From assembly GCF_024055725.1 (NCBI RefSeq), contig NZ_JAMXMX010000041.1:1-37486 (forward strand): a stretch of 37,486 nucleotides of DNA. Direction: 5' to 3'. The DNA comes from Actinoallomurus spadix (GTDB lineage: Bacteria; Actinomycetota; Actinomycetes; Streptosporangiales; Streptosporangiaceae). A model generated the notes under the pieces. That model saw nothing but the letters and a program-made list of their open reading frames with translations. It did no database searches and was not told where the DNA came from. How positions within the stretch are numbered: the stretch's first letter is position 1; every line of letters begins with the position of its first letter. Positions 15,437-23,416 of the stretch are shown here, piece by piece. A program made the position numbers and the translations under genes.

Positions 15437-18220
15437 ATGCACGTCACCCGCCAGCGCGTCACGAAGGCCCCGCTTGGGCTCTTCGGCCGACGCACCGGCC
15501 GCCGCCTCCGTGTGGTGGCGGCCGGAACCGCGGCTCTCGCCTTCGTCGGCGGGAGCATCGCGTACGCCTCCACCGACATCTTCGGCGGCAACCACGTCGG
15601 CTCCTCCACCGACGCGGGTCTGCAGCTCGCCAGCGACCAGGTCCTCAACCCGATCGGCGACCGCCTGCTCGTCGACAACGGCAAGCTGCTCGCCTCGTCG
15701 GTCAGCCCGGACGGCCGGTTCCTCGCCGCCCTCACCAACGACCGGTCGATCGCGCTGACCATCGTCGACCTGAAGAACTACAAGGTGCTGCAGCAGGCCG
15801 GCACCGCCTCGACCGCCGGGCTGCGCATCTCCAGCAACAGCGTCGGGCAGGAGGGGCCGGCCTACTCCCCCGACGGCACGACCCTCTGGCTGCCCCAGCT
15901 CGACGGTTTCAGCCGCTTCCCGGTGAACGCCGACGGCACCCTGGCCAAGCCGACGACCATCAAGATCGCCGCGCAGGGCTCCAAGCACGCGATACCGGCC
16001 CAGGCGGTCTTCTCCGCAGACGGCAAGACCGTGTACGCCGCCGTCAACGGTCAGAACCGCGTCGTGGCGATGGACGCCGCGACTGGAACGATCCAGCAGA
16101 ACTGGAACGTGGGCATCGCCCCGCGCGGCCTGGCGCTGGTCGGCAACAAGCTCTACGTCAGCAACGAGGGCGGCCGCCAGGCCAAGCCCGGCGACACGAC
16201 GATCAACTCCTACGGCACCGACGTGCCCGCCGACCCGAAGACGGCGGCGACGACCACCGGCACCGTCAGCGTGATCGACGTCGCCGACCCGGCCGCCTCG
16301 GTCGCCTCCATCGACGTCGGCCTGCACCCCACCGCGATGCACGCCGCCCGCGGCGCGCTCTTCGTCACCGACACGTTCGGCGACCAGGTCTCCGTCATCG
16401 ACACGGCCAAGGACAAGGTCGTCCAGACGATCGCGACCCAGCCGTGGCCTGAGGCCAAGGTCGGGTACGCCCCGGACGGCGTGACCCTGACCAAGGACGG
16501 TCACCTGCTGGTCACCCTCGGCCGGGCCAACGCGGTCGCCGTCTACCACTACACCAGCCCGCAGGAGCCGGTCAGCTACGTCGGCCTCCTCCCGACGGAC
16601 TACTACCCGGAGGACGTGACCACCGTCGGAGACGACGTGATCGTCACGAACACCCGCGGCATCGGTGAACGCGGCCCGACGCGCACCATCGACAAGGGCC
16701 CCGGCACCACACCGGCCACGGGCCACAACACCCACGACTCGACCGGCTCGCTGCTCCGGTTCAAGCTGCCGGCCGACCGGGCGATCACCAAGACCACGGC
16801 CACGGTCTTCGCGCAGAACGGCTGGACCAAGCACAACGTCCGGGAGAGCCAGGGCAAGTCCCGCAAGGCCGTGCCCGTCCCCAAGCGCCTCGGTGACCCG
16901 TCGACCATCAAGCACGTCTTCCTGCTGGTCAAGGAGAACCGCTCGTACGACCAGGTGTTCGGTGACGACTCGCGCGGCAACGGCGACCCGACGCTGGCGC
17001 AGTTCGGCCAGAAGGTCACGCCGAACCAGCACGCCCTCGCCCGTCAGTTCGGCCTGTACGACAACACCTACGACATCGGCACCAACTCCGCCGAAGGCCA
17101 CAACTGGCTGATGCAGGCCGATGACCCGGAGTACACCGAGTCCACCGCCGGCGAGTACGAGCGCAGCTACGACACCGAGGACGACGCGCTCGGCCACCAG
17201 CGCTCCGGCTTCATCTGGACCGGCGCGCAGGACGCCGGCAAGACCGTGCGCAACTTCGGGGAGTTCAACCAGTTCGAGACCGTCCCGGCCGGCGCGACGT
17301 GGCAGAGCTTCTACTGCGACGCGAGGAACATGGCCGCGACCGGGCAGGACACCACCCTGAAGACGGACACCGAGTCGCCGATCCCGTCGCTCAACGCCGT
17401 CACCGTGCACGACTACCCGAAGTTCGACGAGAACATCCCGGACCTCTACCGGTACGAGATCTGGAAGCGCGACTTCGAGAAGAACGGCCCGGCCAACCTC
17501 AACATGTTCTGGCTCTCCAGCGACCACACCGGTGGAGCGCCGAGCCCGATCTCCCAGGTCGCCGACAACGACCTCGCCGTCGGCAAGATCGTCGACACCA
17601 TCTCGCACAGCAAGTACTGGAAGGACTCCGCGATCTTCGTGATCGAGGACGACACCCAGAACGGCGTCGACCACGTCGACGGCGCGCACGGCCCCGTGCA
17701 GATCATCAGCCCCTGGGCCCAGCACGGCACCGTGGACAGCCGCTACTACACGCAGATCACCGTGATCCGCACCATCGAGCAGATCCTCGGGATCCACCCG
17801 ATGAACCAGAAGGACAGCGCCGCCACCCCGATGGACACGGCCTTCACCGCCAAGCCCGACTACGAGCCCTTCACGGCGCAGCCCAACCAGGTCTCCCTCA
17901 CCGACGGCCTGGCAACCCCGCCCACCTGCGGTAACGACGTCCCGGCCGGAATGAGCGCCGCCGCGGCGGCCCGCGCCCGCACGGTGGCGTCCACGGTCCC
18001 GGCCGGCATGCGGCACACCGCCGAGCTCTGGACCGCCTGGCAGCAGAAGCAGCAGCTGACCGGTCCGCACGCCATCCCCGACATCGCCAACCCCCGGCTC
18101 ATGAGCCACCTCACCTGGTACAAGGTGCACAACTGGAGCACCCCGTACCCGGGCGAGGACAAGATCTACACCCCCGACCAGGTCCCCGGCGGCTACCTGC
18201 CGGGCCCGGACTCCAACTGA
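15437..18220 (+). CDS. Secreted YncE-like beta-propeller / phosphoesterase (alkaline phosphatase superfamily)
   Basis: 927 residues. An Arg-rich N-terminus followed by VVAAGTAALAFVGGSIAYAS is a signal peptide or anchor. Residues about 60-430 form a YVTN/YncE-type propeller, with blades such as TVYAAVNGQNRVVAMDAATG and SVIDVADPAASVASIDVGLHP. Residues about 490-800 are a PF04185-type phosphoesterase: HVFLLVKENRSYDQVFG near 500, EGHNWLMQADDPEY near 553, SSDHTGG, and IEDDTQNGVDHVDGAHGP near 735-752. The family includes phospholipase C and acid phosphatases. AAGGACTGATTC precedes the ATG, which begins 3 nt after the permease stop, indicating translational coupling. It probably hydrolyses phosphoesters outside the cell; the substrate is unknown. 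Confidence 0.9.
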   Translation: MHVTRQRVTKAPLGLFGRRTGRRLRVVAAGTAALAFVGGSIAYASTDIFGGNHVGSSTDAGLQLASDQVLNPIGDRLLVDNGKLLASSVSPDGRFLAALTNDRSIALTIVDLKNYKVLQQAGTASTAGLRISSNSVGQEGPAYSPDGTTLWLPQLDGFSRFPVNADGTLAKPTTIKIAAQGSKHAIPAQAVFSADGKTVYAAVNGQNRVVAMDAATGTIQQNWNVGIAPRGLALVGNKLYVSNEGGRQAKPGDTTINSYGTDVPADPKTAATTTGTVSVIDVADPAASVASIDVGLHPTAMHAARGALFVTDTFGDQVSVIDTAKDKVVQTIATQPWPEAKVGYAPDGVTLTKDGHLLVTLGRANAVAVYHYTSPQEPVSYVGLLPTDYYPEDVTTVGDDVIVTNTRGIGERGPTRTIDKGPGTTPATGHNTHDSTGSLLRFKLPADRAITKTTATVFAQNGWTKHNVRESQGKSRKAVPVPKRLGDPSTIKHVFLLVKENRSYDQVFGDDSRGNGDPTLAQFGQKVTPNQHALARQFGLYDNTYDIGTNSAEGHNWLMQADDPEYTESTAGEYERSYDTEDDALGHQRSGFIWTGAQDAGKTVRNFGEFNQFETVPAGATWQSFYCDARNMAATGQDTTLKTDTESPIPSLNAVTVHDYPKFDENIPDLYRYEIWKRDFEKNGPANLNMFWLSSDHTGGAPSPISQVADNDLAVGKIVDTISHSKYWKDSAIFVIEDDTQNGVDHVDGAHGPVQIISPWAQHGTVDSRYYTQITVIRTIEQILGIHPMNQKDSAATPMDTAFTAKPDYEPFTAQPNQVSLTDGLATPPTCGNDVPAGMSAAAAARARTVASTVPAGMRHTAELWTAWQQKQQLTGPHAIPDIANPRLMSHLTWYKVHNWSTPYPGEDKIYTPDQVPGGYLPGPDSN

Positions 18221-18241
18221 CCCCGACCGAACCTCTCGCGC

Positions 18242-18272
18242 GACGGCCCGCCGGCACCCCCGGCGGGCCGTC
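18242..18272 (+). terminator. Terminator of the ABC-phosphoesterase operon
   Basis: GACGGCCCGCCGG (18242-18254) pairs perfectly with CCGGCGGGCCGTC (18260-18272) around CACCC, 22 nt after the phosphoesterase stop. No U-tract, as usual for very GC-rich genomes. Confidence 0.8.
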
Positions 18273-18365
18273 CGCCGTCCCGCCTGTTCGCAGCCGGGGC
18301 CAGTGGTCCGTTGCCCGCAGCTACTTTTCACGGGGTCGCACCGACCACGCTCAAATCGGGAGTGG

Positions 18366-19532
18366 TCACCCGAGTGCCTGGCGGAGTTCCTCGACGTCCA
18401 CACCTATGGCGGACAGGAGCGAGTGGCACGGGTCGTCAGGGTCCGCCAGGACCGCGGCCAGCAGGTGCGTCGTACCGGTGGACGGGCTCTTGCGCTCATG
18501 GGCGAGCAGGCGTGCGCGGGTCAACGCCTTCCCGGCACCGTTGTCCAGGGCGAGTGAATCCGCCTGCGGCCCGTCGCCCGTCCGGATCAGGTCGGCGACC
18601 GCGTCGTCCGCCCGAATCAGGTCGGCGACCGCGTCGAACATGGCGGATGCTGTTGCTCCTCGCGTACGCAGCAGTTCAGCACCCGTGTTGACCTGGGCCA
18701 CCCCGTCGCGGAACCGGTGGCCGGCGGTGGTGACCTGGTCGTCCACGACGAGCATGGCGAGGAGCAGATGCGCGGTCGTCACGCGGGAATGTCCGAGCCG
18801 GATGGCCTGGCGCTCGGCTTCCATGCGCACCGTGGGCACGACAGGCGTCCCGAAGCCACCGCTGGTGAGTCGCCTGACGATGCGGCCTCCCCACCCTCTC
18901 CCCGCGGGTTTGTCGAGCACGCCCAGGTTGCGCAGCCCGTCGACGCTGCGCATGTTCGGTGCGCCGTCCTGGCGCGCGCTCGGATGCACGGCGAGCCTGG
19001 CGATGAGTTCGTCCCGATCCAGCCGCCGTTCGAGCAGTGCCTCACTTGCCCGGTTACCGGGATCGTGCAGCAGTCCCATGAGCATGTGGGTCTCGTTCGC
19101 CCAGCTGACGCCGAATTCGTGAGCGCACATGAGCATCTGACCGAGCGCGGCGGCCAGCGCTTCGCTCGGCACCATGGGCTGGTCCTCCGGCGACGCCGAC
19201 TCGTCACGCGGCTTCGCCGTCCGGCGAGCCACCCACGCGGCCTCGTGCAACAGTGCCGTGACCGCGGGCGCGGCCGGCGGGTCATTCCTGCCATCGTCCC
19301 CGCTCAGCCAGAGCCAGACCCTGTCGTCCTTGGCCGAGATGACCGCCCTCAGCCCGCCGTTGCTGCGAGACAACAGTTCCGCTGCCGCGGATTCGCCCTT
19401 GAGGAGCGCGAAGAGCAGATGCTGGGTACCCACGGTCCGGCCGGTCTCGGCGGCCTTCTCATACGCCCGGGCCAGCGACTCCACGACCTCGCGGGAGGCG
19501 TCGGTGGTATCGGTTCTCAATGCGTTCATCAT
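18366..19532 (-). CDS. Clp N-terminal-domain protein without an ATPase module
   Basis: 388 residues. Several Clp_N half-repeats are visible: LARAYEKAAETGRTVGTQHLLFALL (about 20-44), LMCAHEFGVSWANETHMLMGLLHDPGNRASEALLERR, RQAIRLGHSRVTTAHLLLAMLVVDD, and the C-terminal ARLLAHERKSPSTGTTHLLAAVLADPDDPCHSLLSAIGVD. These repeats bind substrates or adaptors in ClpA/ClpC. Here no Walker motifs follow, so the protein cannot unfold proteins itself and may be an adaptor or decoy. A 10-residue unit DAVADLIR-AD/TG is duplicated in tandem. The ATG at 19532 follows GGGG; a start at 19553 is less likely. It is divergent from a two-component system. Confidence 0.8.
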   Translation of the reverse strand: MMNALRTDTTDASREVVESLARAYEKAAETGRTVGTQHLLFALLKGESAAAELLSRSNGGLRAVISAKDDRVWLWLSGDDGRNDPPAAPAVTALLHEAAWVARRTAKPRDESASPEDQPMVPSEALAAALGQMLMCAHEFGVSWANETHMLMGLLHDPGNRASEALLERRLDRDELIARLAVHPSARQDGAPNMRSVDGLRNLGVLDKPAGRGWGGRIVRRLTSGGFGTPVVPTVRMEAERQAIRLGHSRVTTAHLLLAMLVVDDQVTTAGHRFRDGVAQVNTGAELLRTRGATASAMFDAVADLIRADDAVADLIRTGDGPQADSLALDNGAGKALTRARLLAHERKSPSTGTTHLLAAVLADPDDPCHSLLSAIGVDVEELRQALG

Positions 19533-19610
19533 GCGGTCCCCTTCGTTGATCACTACGATGAAGCCTAGGAACGCACCTTGTGCCGGGACATCTGCCGATC
19601 ATCCGGACTC

Positions 19611-19646
19611 CATGGCCGATCGGCCATGATGAGCGAGCCGATCGGC
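19611..19646. promoter_or_regulatory. Two GCCGATCGGC palindromes 22 bp apart between Clp-N and kinase genes
   Basis: CATGGCCGATCGGCCATG (19611-19628) is a perfect 18-bp palindrome whose core GCCGATCGGC (19615-19624) recurs exactly at 19637-19646. The 22-bp spacing, about two helical turns, puts both on one DNA face. The location in the divergent gap suggests an operator for both genes. The nearby response regulator is one candidate binder; this is inference. Confidence 0.55.
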
Positions 19647-19658
19647 GTTCAAGGAGCC

Positions 19659-19742
19659 ATGTGCACGGCCGAAAGTGAGGTGTCCGCAGATTTCCCCCCT
19701 GGTCGAACGGGCTCGCTCCGTCCGCACGGCCGTCGCCCGTGA
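19659..19742 (+). CDS. Possible short upstream ORF overlapping the kinase start
   Basis: ATG at 19659 has AAGGAG at ideal spacing, the best ribosome binding site in the region, but opens a 27-residue frame that ends at the TGA of 19740-19742, inside the kinase gene in another frame. It begins MCTAESEVSADFPPG. It could be a real leader peptide coupled to kinase translation, or it could mark the true kinase start if the sequence has a frameshift here. Weak support. Confidence 0.25.
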   Translation: MCTAESEVSADFPPGRTGSLRPHGRRP

Positions 19743-21099
19743 GGCGGAACAGGCGCGGGCCGCCGTCCGCTCTGCGGCGCCTCATGTGGTGGTCGGCGAA
19801 CTGGCGATGTTCCTGATGACGCTCGCCATCGGATTCTTGCCGCTCTGGATGTCACCGCCGTCGCCGCGCCACGTGATCGCCACCGCTGCGAGCGCGTTCT
19901 GGGCGGCACTGCTGGTTCCCGCCCGCAAACGCTGGCCGGCCGGAACTCTGCTGGCCACGGTGCCGGTGATCGCCGGCACCGATATCGGGGCGTTGGCGGT
20001 CCTGCCCGTCATCGCGTACTCGACGGCACGGCGCATCAGTCCCGCCCGGCGCCGGTGGTCGATGGTGCTGGCGGCCGTGGGTGCCGGCCTTCCCCTCAGC
20101 GTGGTGGTGGAGACGACCGCCTCGTACGGACTCGGCGAGACGCTCGCCGATTACGCGCTGAGCGCCGTACTTCTCCTCCTCCTACCGGCGTGGGCCGGGA
20201 GCCTGATGGGACGACGCCGTCCGCTGGTCCGATTGCTGCGGGAGCGCAACGAGTACCTGGAGCGGGCGCAGGTGCTCACCGGGGAAAAGGCGCGCATGAA
20301 GGAACGCGCACGCATCGCCGCCGAAATGCACGACATGCTCGGACACCGGCTCACCCTGATATCGCTGCACGCCGGAGCCTTGGAAATCACCGTCGCCCAA
20401 GAGGCCCCCCAGGTGAGCGGCCAGGCGGAGCTTCTGCGCACCACGGCGGGGACGGCGATTGCGGAACTGCGCGAGATCCTCCAGGTTCTCCGTGACCCCA
20501 TGGAGGGTCCTTCCGAAATCGCCGGCGAACGCAGCGGAACCCGCACCGATATCGCCGATCTCGTGACCGAGTCCCGACGGGCCGGTATCGACGTCGACCT
20601 GGCGTGGTCCGGCGGGGACCTCAGCGACGCGGACCCGCGGACGCGCCACGCCGTTCACCGCGTCGTCCGCGAAGGCCTGACCAATGTCCACAAGCACGCC
20701 CGGACAGCACGGACCAGGGTCGAAGTCACCAACGACGCCGGCCGTGTCCGCGTACGCGTGATCAACGGCCCGGTACCGGGCACGCCCCAACGGCTCCCGG
20801 GCACCCGCCAGGGACTGGTCGGCCTGGACGAACGGATCGCTCTGCTCCACGGCGCCTTCACCGCCGGTCCCACGCCCGAGGGCGGATTCCTGGTCACAGC
20901 CGACCTCCCTCTCCGCCCGCCCGTCCCCCTGCCCCCCGACCCTGCGATGCCGCGCGAGGTACCCGAACGGCCCAGGCCGCTCGATGACGAGGTGCTCACG
21001 CTGCCCCGAGCCCTGGGTGCCGGATGCCTCGGGTTGCTGGTACTCGTTCCGGTCGCTGTCGGCACGGCCACGATGATCATCATGCGAGCCCTACAATGA
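19675..21099 (+). CDS. Two-component sensor histidine kinase (NarL-type, HisKA_3)
   Basis: 474 residues from a GTG. Membrane segments lie at about 45-150 (LAMFLMTLAIGFLPLWM, ALSAVLLLLLPAWAGSLMG). A coiled linker VLTGEKARMKERARIAAEMHDMLGHRL contains phospho-acceptor His219 of the HisKA_3 type. The HATPase_c N-box REGLTNVHKHA lies near 332 and the glycine box RQGLVGLDERIALLHGAF after it. A C-terminal hydrophobic tail (ALGAGCLGLLVLVPVAVGTATMIIM) is an extra membrane anchor. The stop overlaps the response regulator start in ATGA. The GTG at 19675 lacks a good ribosome binding site, so the start is uncertain. The signal sensed is unknown. Confidence 0.88.
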   Translation: MRCPQISPLVERARSVRTAVAREAEQARAAVRSAAPHVVVGELAMFLMTLAIGFLPLWMSPPSPRHVIATAASAFWAALLVPARKRWPAGTLLATVPVIAGTDIGALAVLPVIAYSTARRISPARRRWSMVLAAVGAGLPLSVVVETTASYGLGETLADYALSAVLLLLLPAWAGSLMGRRRPLVRLLRERNEYLERAQVLTGEKARMKERARIAAEMHDMLGHRLTLISLHAGALEITVAQEAPQVSGQAELLRTTAGTAIAELREILQVLRDPMEGPSEIAGERSGTRTDIADLVTESRRAGIDVDLAWSGGDLSDADPRTRHAVHRVVREGLTNVHKHARTARTRVEVTNDAGRVRVRVINGPVPGTPQRLPGTRQGLVGLDERIALLHGAFTAGPTPEGGFLVTADLPLRPPVPLPPDPAMPREVPERPRPLDDEVLTLPRALGAGCLGLLVLVPVAVGTATMIIMRALQ

Positions 21100-21761
21100 C
21101 GCGGGTGATCCGGACCCTGATCGCCGATGACGAAACGCTCATGCGAGCCGGTATCCGCCTCATCCTGGATAACGCCGACGACATCGAGGTCGTGGCCGAG
21201 GTAGCCGACGGCCCCTCCGCCGTCCAAGCCTGCCGGGAACACGAGATCGACGTCGCCCTGCTGGACGTCCACATGCCCGGCGGCGACGGCCTCGCGGCCA
21301 TTCCGGGGATCGCCCGCGAATCCCCCAAGACCAACATCGCCATGCTCACCGCCTTCGGCGACGACCACAACGTCGCCCAGGCCCTCCGAGCCGGCGCCGT
21401 AGGTTTCCTGCTCAAGGACACCGGCCCCACCGAGCTGATCCGAGCCGTACGCGTGGCCGCCACCGGCGAGTCGATCTTGGCCCCTCAGATCACCCGCCGG
21501 CTGATCGAACGCCACCTGCTTTCCGACTCCAAGGACGCCGAACCGGCCAAACGCCGAATCGAGCAGCTCACCGACACCGAACGCGACGTACTCCGCCTGG
21601 TCACCGCCGGCCTGTCGAACGCGGAGATCGCCCAGCAACTCCACATGAGCACAGGCACTGTAAAGGCTCACATCAGCCGCATACTCGCCAAGGTCGGCTG
21701 CGCCAACCGAGTCCAAGCCGCCATTCTGGCCCATGACGCCGGTCTACCAGCGGGCCCATGA
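21096..21761 (+). CDS. NarL/FixJ-family response regulator
   Basis: 221 residues. The receiver domain (1-120) has acidic residues D11 and D12, phospho-acceptor D57 in LLDVHMPGGDG, T85 and K107, all conserved. The LuxR-type helix-turn-helix occupies about 150-215 (ERDVLRLVTAGLSNAEIAQQLHMSTGTVKAHISRILAKVG). It is translationally coupled to the histidine kinase by an ATGA overlap, so it is that kinase's partner. A likely target is its own divergent promoter region with the Clp-N gene, where paired palindromes lie. Intact by every visible criterion. Confidence 0.93.
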   Translation: MTRVIRTLIADDETLMRAGIRLILDNADDIEVVAEVADGPSAVQACREHEIDVALLDVHMPGGDGLAAIPGIARESPKTNIAMLTAFGDDHNVAQALRAGAVGFLLKDTGPTELIRAVRVAATGESILAPQITRRLIERHLLSDSKDAEPAKRRIEQLTDTERDVLRLVTAGLSNAEIAQQLHMSTGTVKAHISRILAKVGCANRVQAAILAHDAGLPAGP

Positions 21762-21822
21762 GCCGACACGGTTCCGCCCACCCTCGGCCGCCGTACCAGA
21801 GGAGAGCCAGAACTCACAGGTG

Positions 21823-21844
21823 ATATGTCGGCCCGCCGACATAT
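21823..21844 (+). terminator. Hairpin after the two-component operon
   Basis: ATATGTCGG (21823-21831) pairs perfectly with CCGACATAT (21836-21844) around CCCG, 61 nt past the response regulator stop. It could be a terminator, or an operator given its unusual AT-containing arms. Confidence 0.5.
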
Positions 21845-21887
21845 GGTCGCCGATAACCGGGGAGCTCTACGGGCTCCAGAGAACACG

Positions 21888-21918
21888 AGGGGCGGGGTCT
21901 CCGTGAGACTCCCGCCCT
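21888..21918 (-). terminator. Hairpin downstream of tRNA-Gln
   Basis: The arms 21888-21901 and 21905-21918 pair over 13 positions (AGGG, CGGG and GTCTC blocks) with one bulge on each side. The hairpin lies 13 nt beyond the tRNA 3' end on the minus strand, the expected place for its terminator. Confidence 0.55.
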
Positions 21919-21931
21919 GCTCAGGTACTTG

Positions 21932-22003
21932 CTGGGGTACCAGGACTCGAACCTAGACTAACTGAACCAGAATCAGTCGTGCTGCCGATTACACCATACC
22001 CCA
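21932..22003 (-). tRNA. tRNA-Gln(CUG)
   Basis: A 72-nt cloverleaf. TGGGGTA pairs with TACCCCA in the acceptor stem, discriminator G. The anticodon stem ACTGA/TCAGT encloses TTCTGGT, giving anticodon CUG. The T-loop has GGTTCGAGTCC. CCA is not encoded. It decodes CAG, the main Gln codon here. In actinobacteria lacking GlnRS this tRNA is first charged with Glu by GltX and then amidated by GatCAB. Confidence 0.95.
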
Positions 22004-22040
22004 CTGGCCTGCGGATCTTCCGATCTCCAGCGCCTCAGGA

Positions 22041-22070
22041 AGTCTAGCGGACCTTCGCGGTGCTCGCGAA
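22041..22070 (-). promoter_or_regulatory. Candidate promoter of tRNA-Gln
   Basis: On the minus strand TTCGCG (22070-22065), an 18-nt spacer and TAGACT (22046-22041) lie 37 nt upstream of the tRNA 5' end. The spacer end and -10 element read GTCCGCTAGACT, closely matching GTCCGCTAAGCT upstream of tRNA-Glu, also with an 18-nt spacer. Confidence 0.45.
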
Positions 22071-22155
22071 CGCGATCCGGCGCCGGCGAGTGATCTCGGC
22101 GGGGGCGGAATATCCGCTATGTTCCGGCGTGCCCCGGCACGGATAGTCTCCGCTC

Positions 22156-23298
22156 GTGGATCGAACGGGCGGGTTGACGCGCGACACCGCGACCTGGGTG
22201 CTGTACGCCGTGCTGAGCTGCATGAGCTACCTGCTCAACGGCATGGGGGCGGTGCTGGCGCCGCTGCAGGACGACCTCGGGGTGAACCGGGCGCAGGTGG
22301 CCTTCTACCCCACGCTGTTCGCGGCGGGGCTCCTCCTGATCGGACTGGTGGGCGGTCCGCTGGTCGGCCGCGTCGGCCGGGTCATGACGCTCCGTCTCTC
22401 GGTCACCTGCATGATCGCGGGCGGGCTGCTGCTGGCCACGCCGGTGCGGTCCCTGACCCTGGTGGGCGCACTGCTCCTCGGGGTCGGCGGGGCGCTGCTC
22501 GTCCAGCTGGTCCCCGCGCTGCTGGGCGCGCTGCACCCGCATGCTCCGGCGGCCGCGGTCGGCGAGGCGAACGGGCTGGCGAGTGCCGTGTCGGTGCTGG
22601 CGCCGCTGGCGGTGGCCGGGGCGCTCGCCGCCGGTCTCGGCTGGCGGGCCGGCTATCTGGTGGCTCCGCTGGTGCTCATGGCGATCGTCGCGCTGCTCTC
22701 CTGGAACGTACCAATGCCGGACGCCGCCGACGTTCCCGACGACGCGCCAGCGGGCTCCAGAACGGCGTTGGTCGGTCCGTGGATCGAGGTGCTGCTCGCG
22801 GTCAGCGTCGAGTTCTGCATGGTCTTCTGGGCGGCCTCCGCGGTCGGTGACTGGCATCACGCGTCGTCGGGCCTGGCCCCCGCGGTCGCGGCGCTGTTCC
22901 TGGTCGGCATGGCCACCGGCCGGTCCCTCGCCGTTCCAGTCACCCGGCGCGTACACGGTCACCGGGCGCTGCTGCTGGGCTGCACGGCCGTCGCCGCGGC
23001 AGGGTTCGCGCTGTTCTGGGCCGCTCCGACGCTGCCCCTGGCGGGTGTCGGGCTGGCCGTGGCCGGGCTGGGCGTCGCGCTGCTCTACCCGACCACGGTG
23101 AGCCGTACGGTCGCCGCCTGGCCGCACGCTCCGGACAAGGCGGCGGCGCGGGCGGCGATGGCGTCCGGGCTGGCGATCGGCGGCGCCCCCTTCCTCCTCG
23201 CGCGGCTGTCCGACACGGTGAGCCTGCGCACGGCGTACTTGATCGTCCCGGTGCTGCTGGCCGCCCTGGTGGCCCGCACGCTGACGTCCCGCAGGTGA
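22156..23298 (+). CDS. MFS transporter
   Basis: 380 residues, almost entirely hydrophobic with about 11-12 membrane segments. The MFS loop motif between segments 2 and 3 reads GGPLVGRVGRVMTLRLSV (G-x-L-x-D-R-x-G-R-like, degenerate). The second half repeats the fold (VGMATGRSLAVPVTRRVHGHRALLLGC). The substrate is not predictable. The GTG at 22156 has no visible ribosome binding site, but GATAGT lies about 8-14 nt upstream and could be a -10 element of a leaderless transcript. It is divergent from tRNA-Gln and convergent with the VOC genes. Confidence 0.85.
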   Translation: MDRTGGLTRDTATWVLYAVLSCMSYLLNGMGAVLAPLQDDLGVNRAQVAFYPTLFAAGLLLIGLVGGPLVGRVGRVMTLRLSVTCMIAGGLLLATPVRSLTLVGALLLGVGGALLVQLVPALLGALHPHAPAAAVGEANGLASAVSVLAPLAVAGALAAGLGWRAGYLVAPLVLMAIVALLSWNVPMPDAADVPDDAPAGSRTALVGPWIEVLLAVSVEFCMVFWAASAVGDWHHASSGLAPAVAALFLVGMATGRSLAVPVTRRVHGHRALLLGCTAVAAAGFALFWAAPTLPLAGVGLAVAGLGVALLYPTTVSRTVAAWPHAPDKAAARAAMASGLAIGGAPFLLARLSDTVSLRTAYLIVPVLLAALVARTLTSRR

Positions 23299-23327
23299 CC
23301 GCATGGTCCGCCGCCGAGGGTTCTGGT

Positions 23328-23346
23328 GATCGTGACGACCACGATC
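23328..23346. terminator. Hairpin between convergent MFS and VOC genes
   Basis: GATCGTG (23328-23334) and CACGATC (23340-23346) pair perfectly around ACGAC, 30 nt past the MFS stop. A short stem, but correctly placed for a terminator of the MFS gene. Confidence 0.45.
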
Positions 23347-23416
23347 CTCGGCGCTGAGGTGTGGCCGGCGCCGCCGCCGAGGACGCCGGCGGCCGTCCCC
23401 GGCGAAACGGCGACCC

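Noticed and set aside
15413-18403. 996-residue minus-strand frame antisense to the phosphoesterase
   Set aside because: Val/Asp/Gly/Arg-rich shadow of a very regular GC-rich gene. The phosphoesterase on the other strand has clear domains, a signal peptide and a ribosome binding site.
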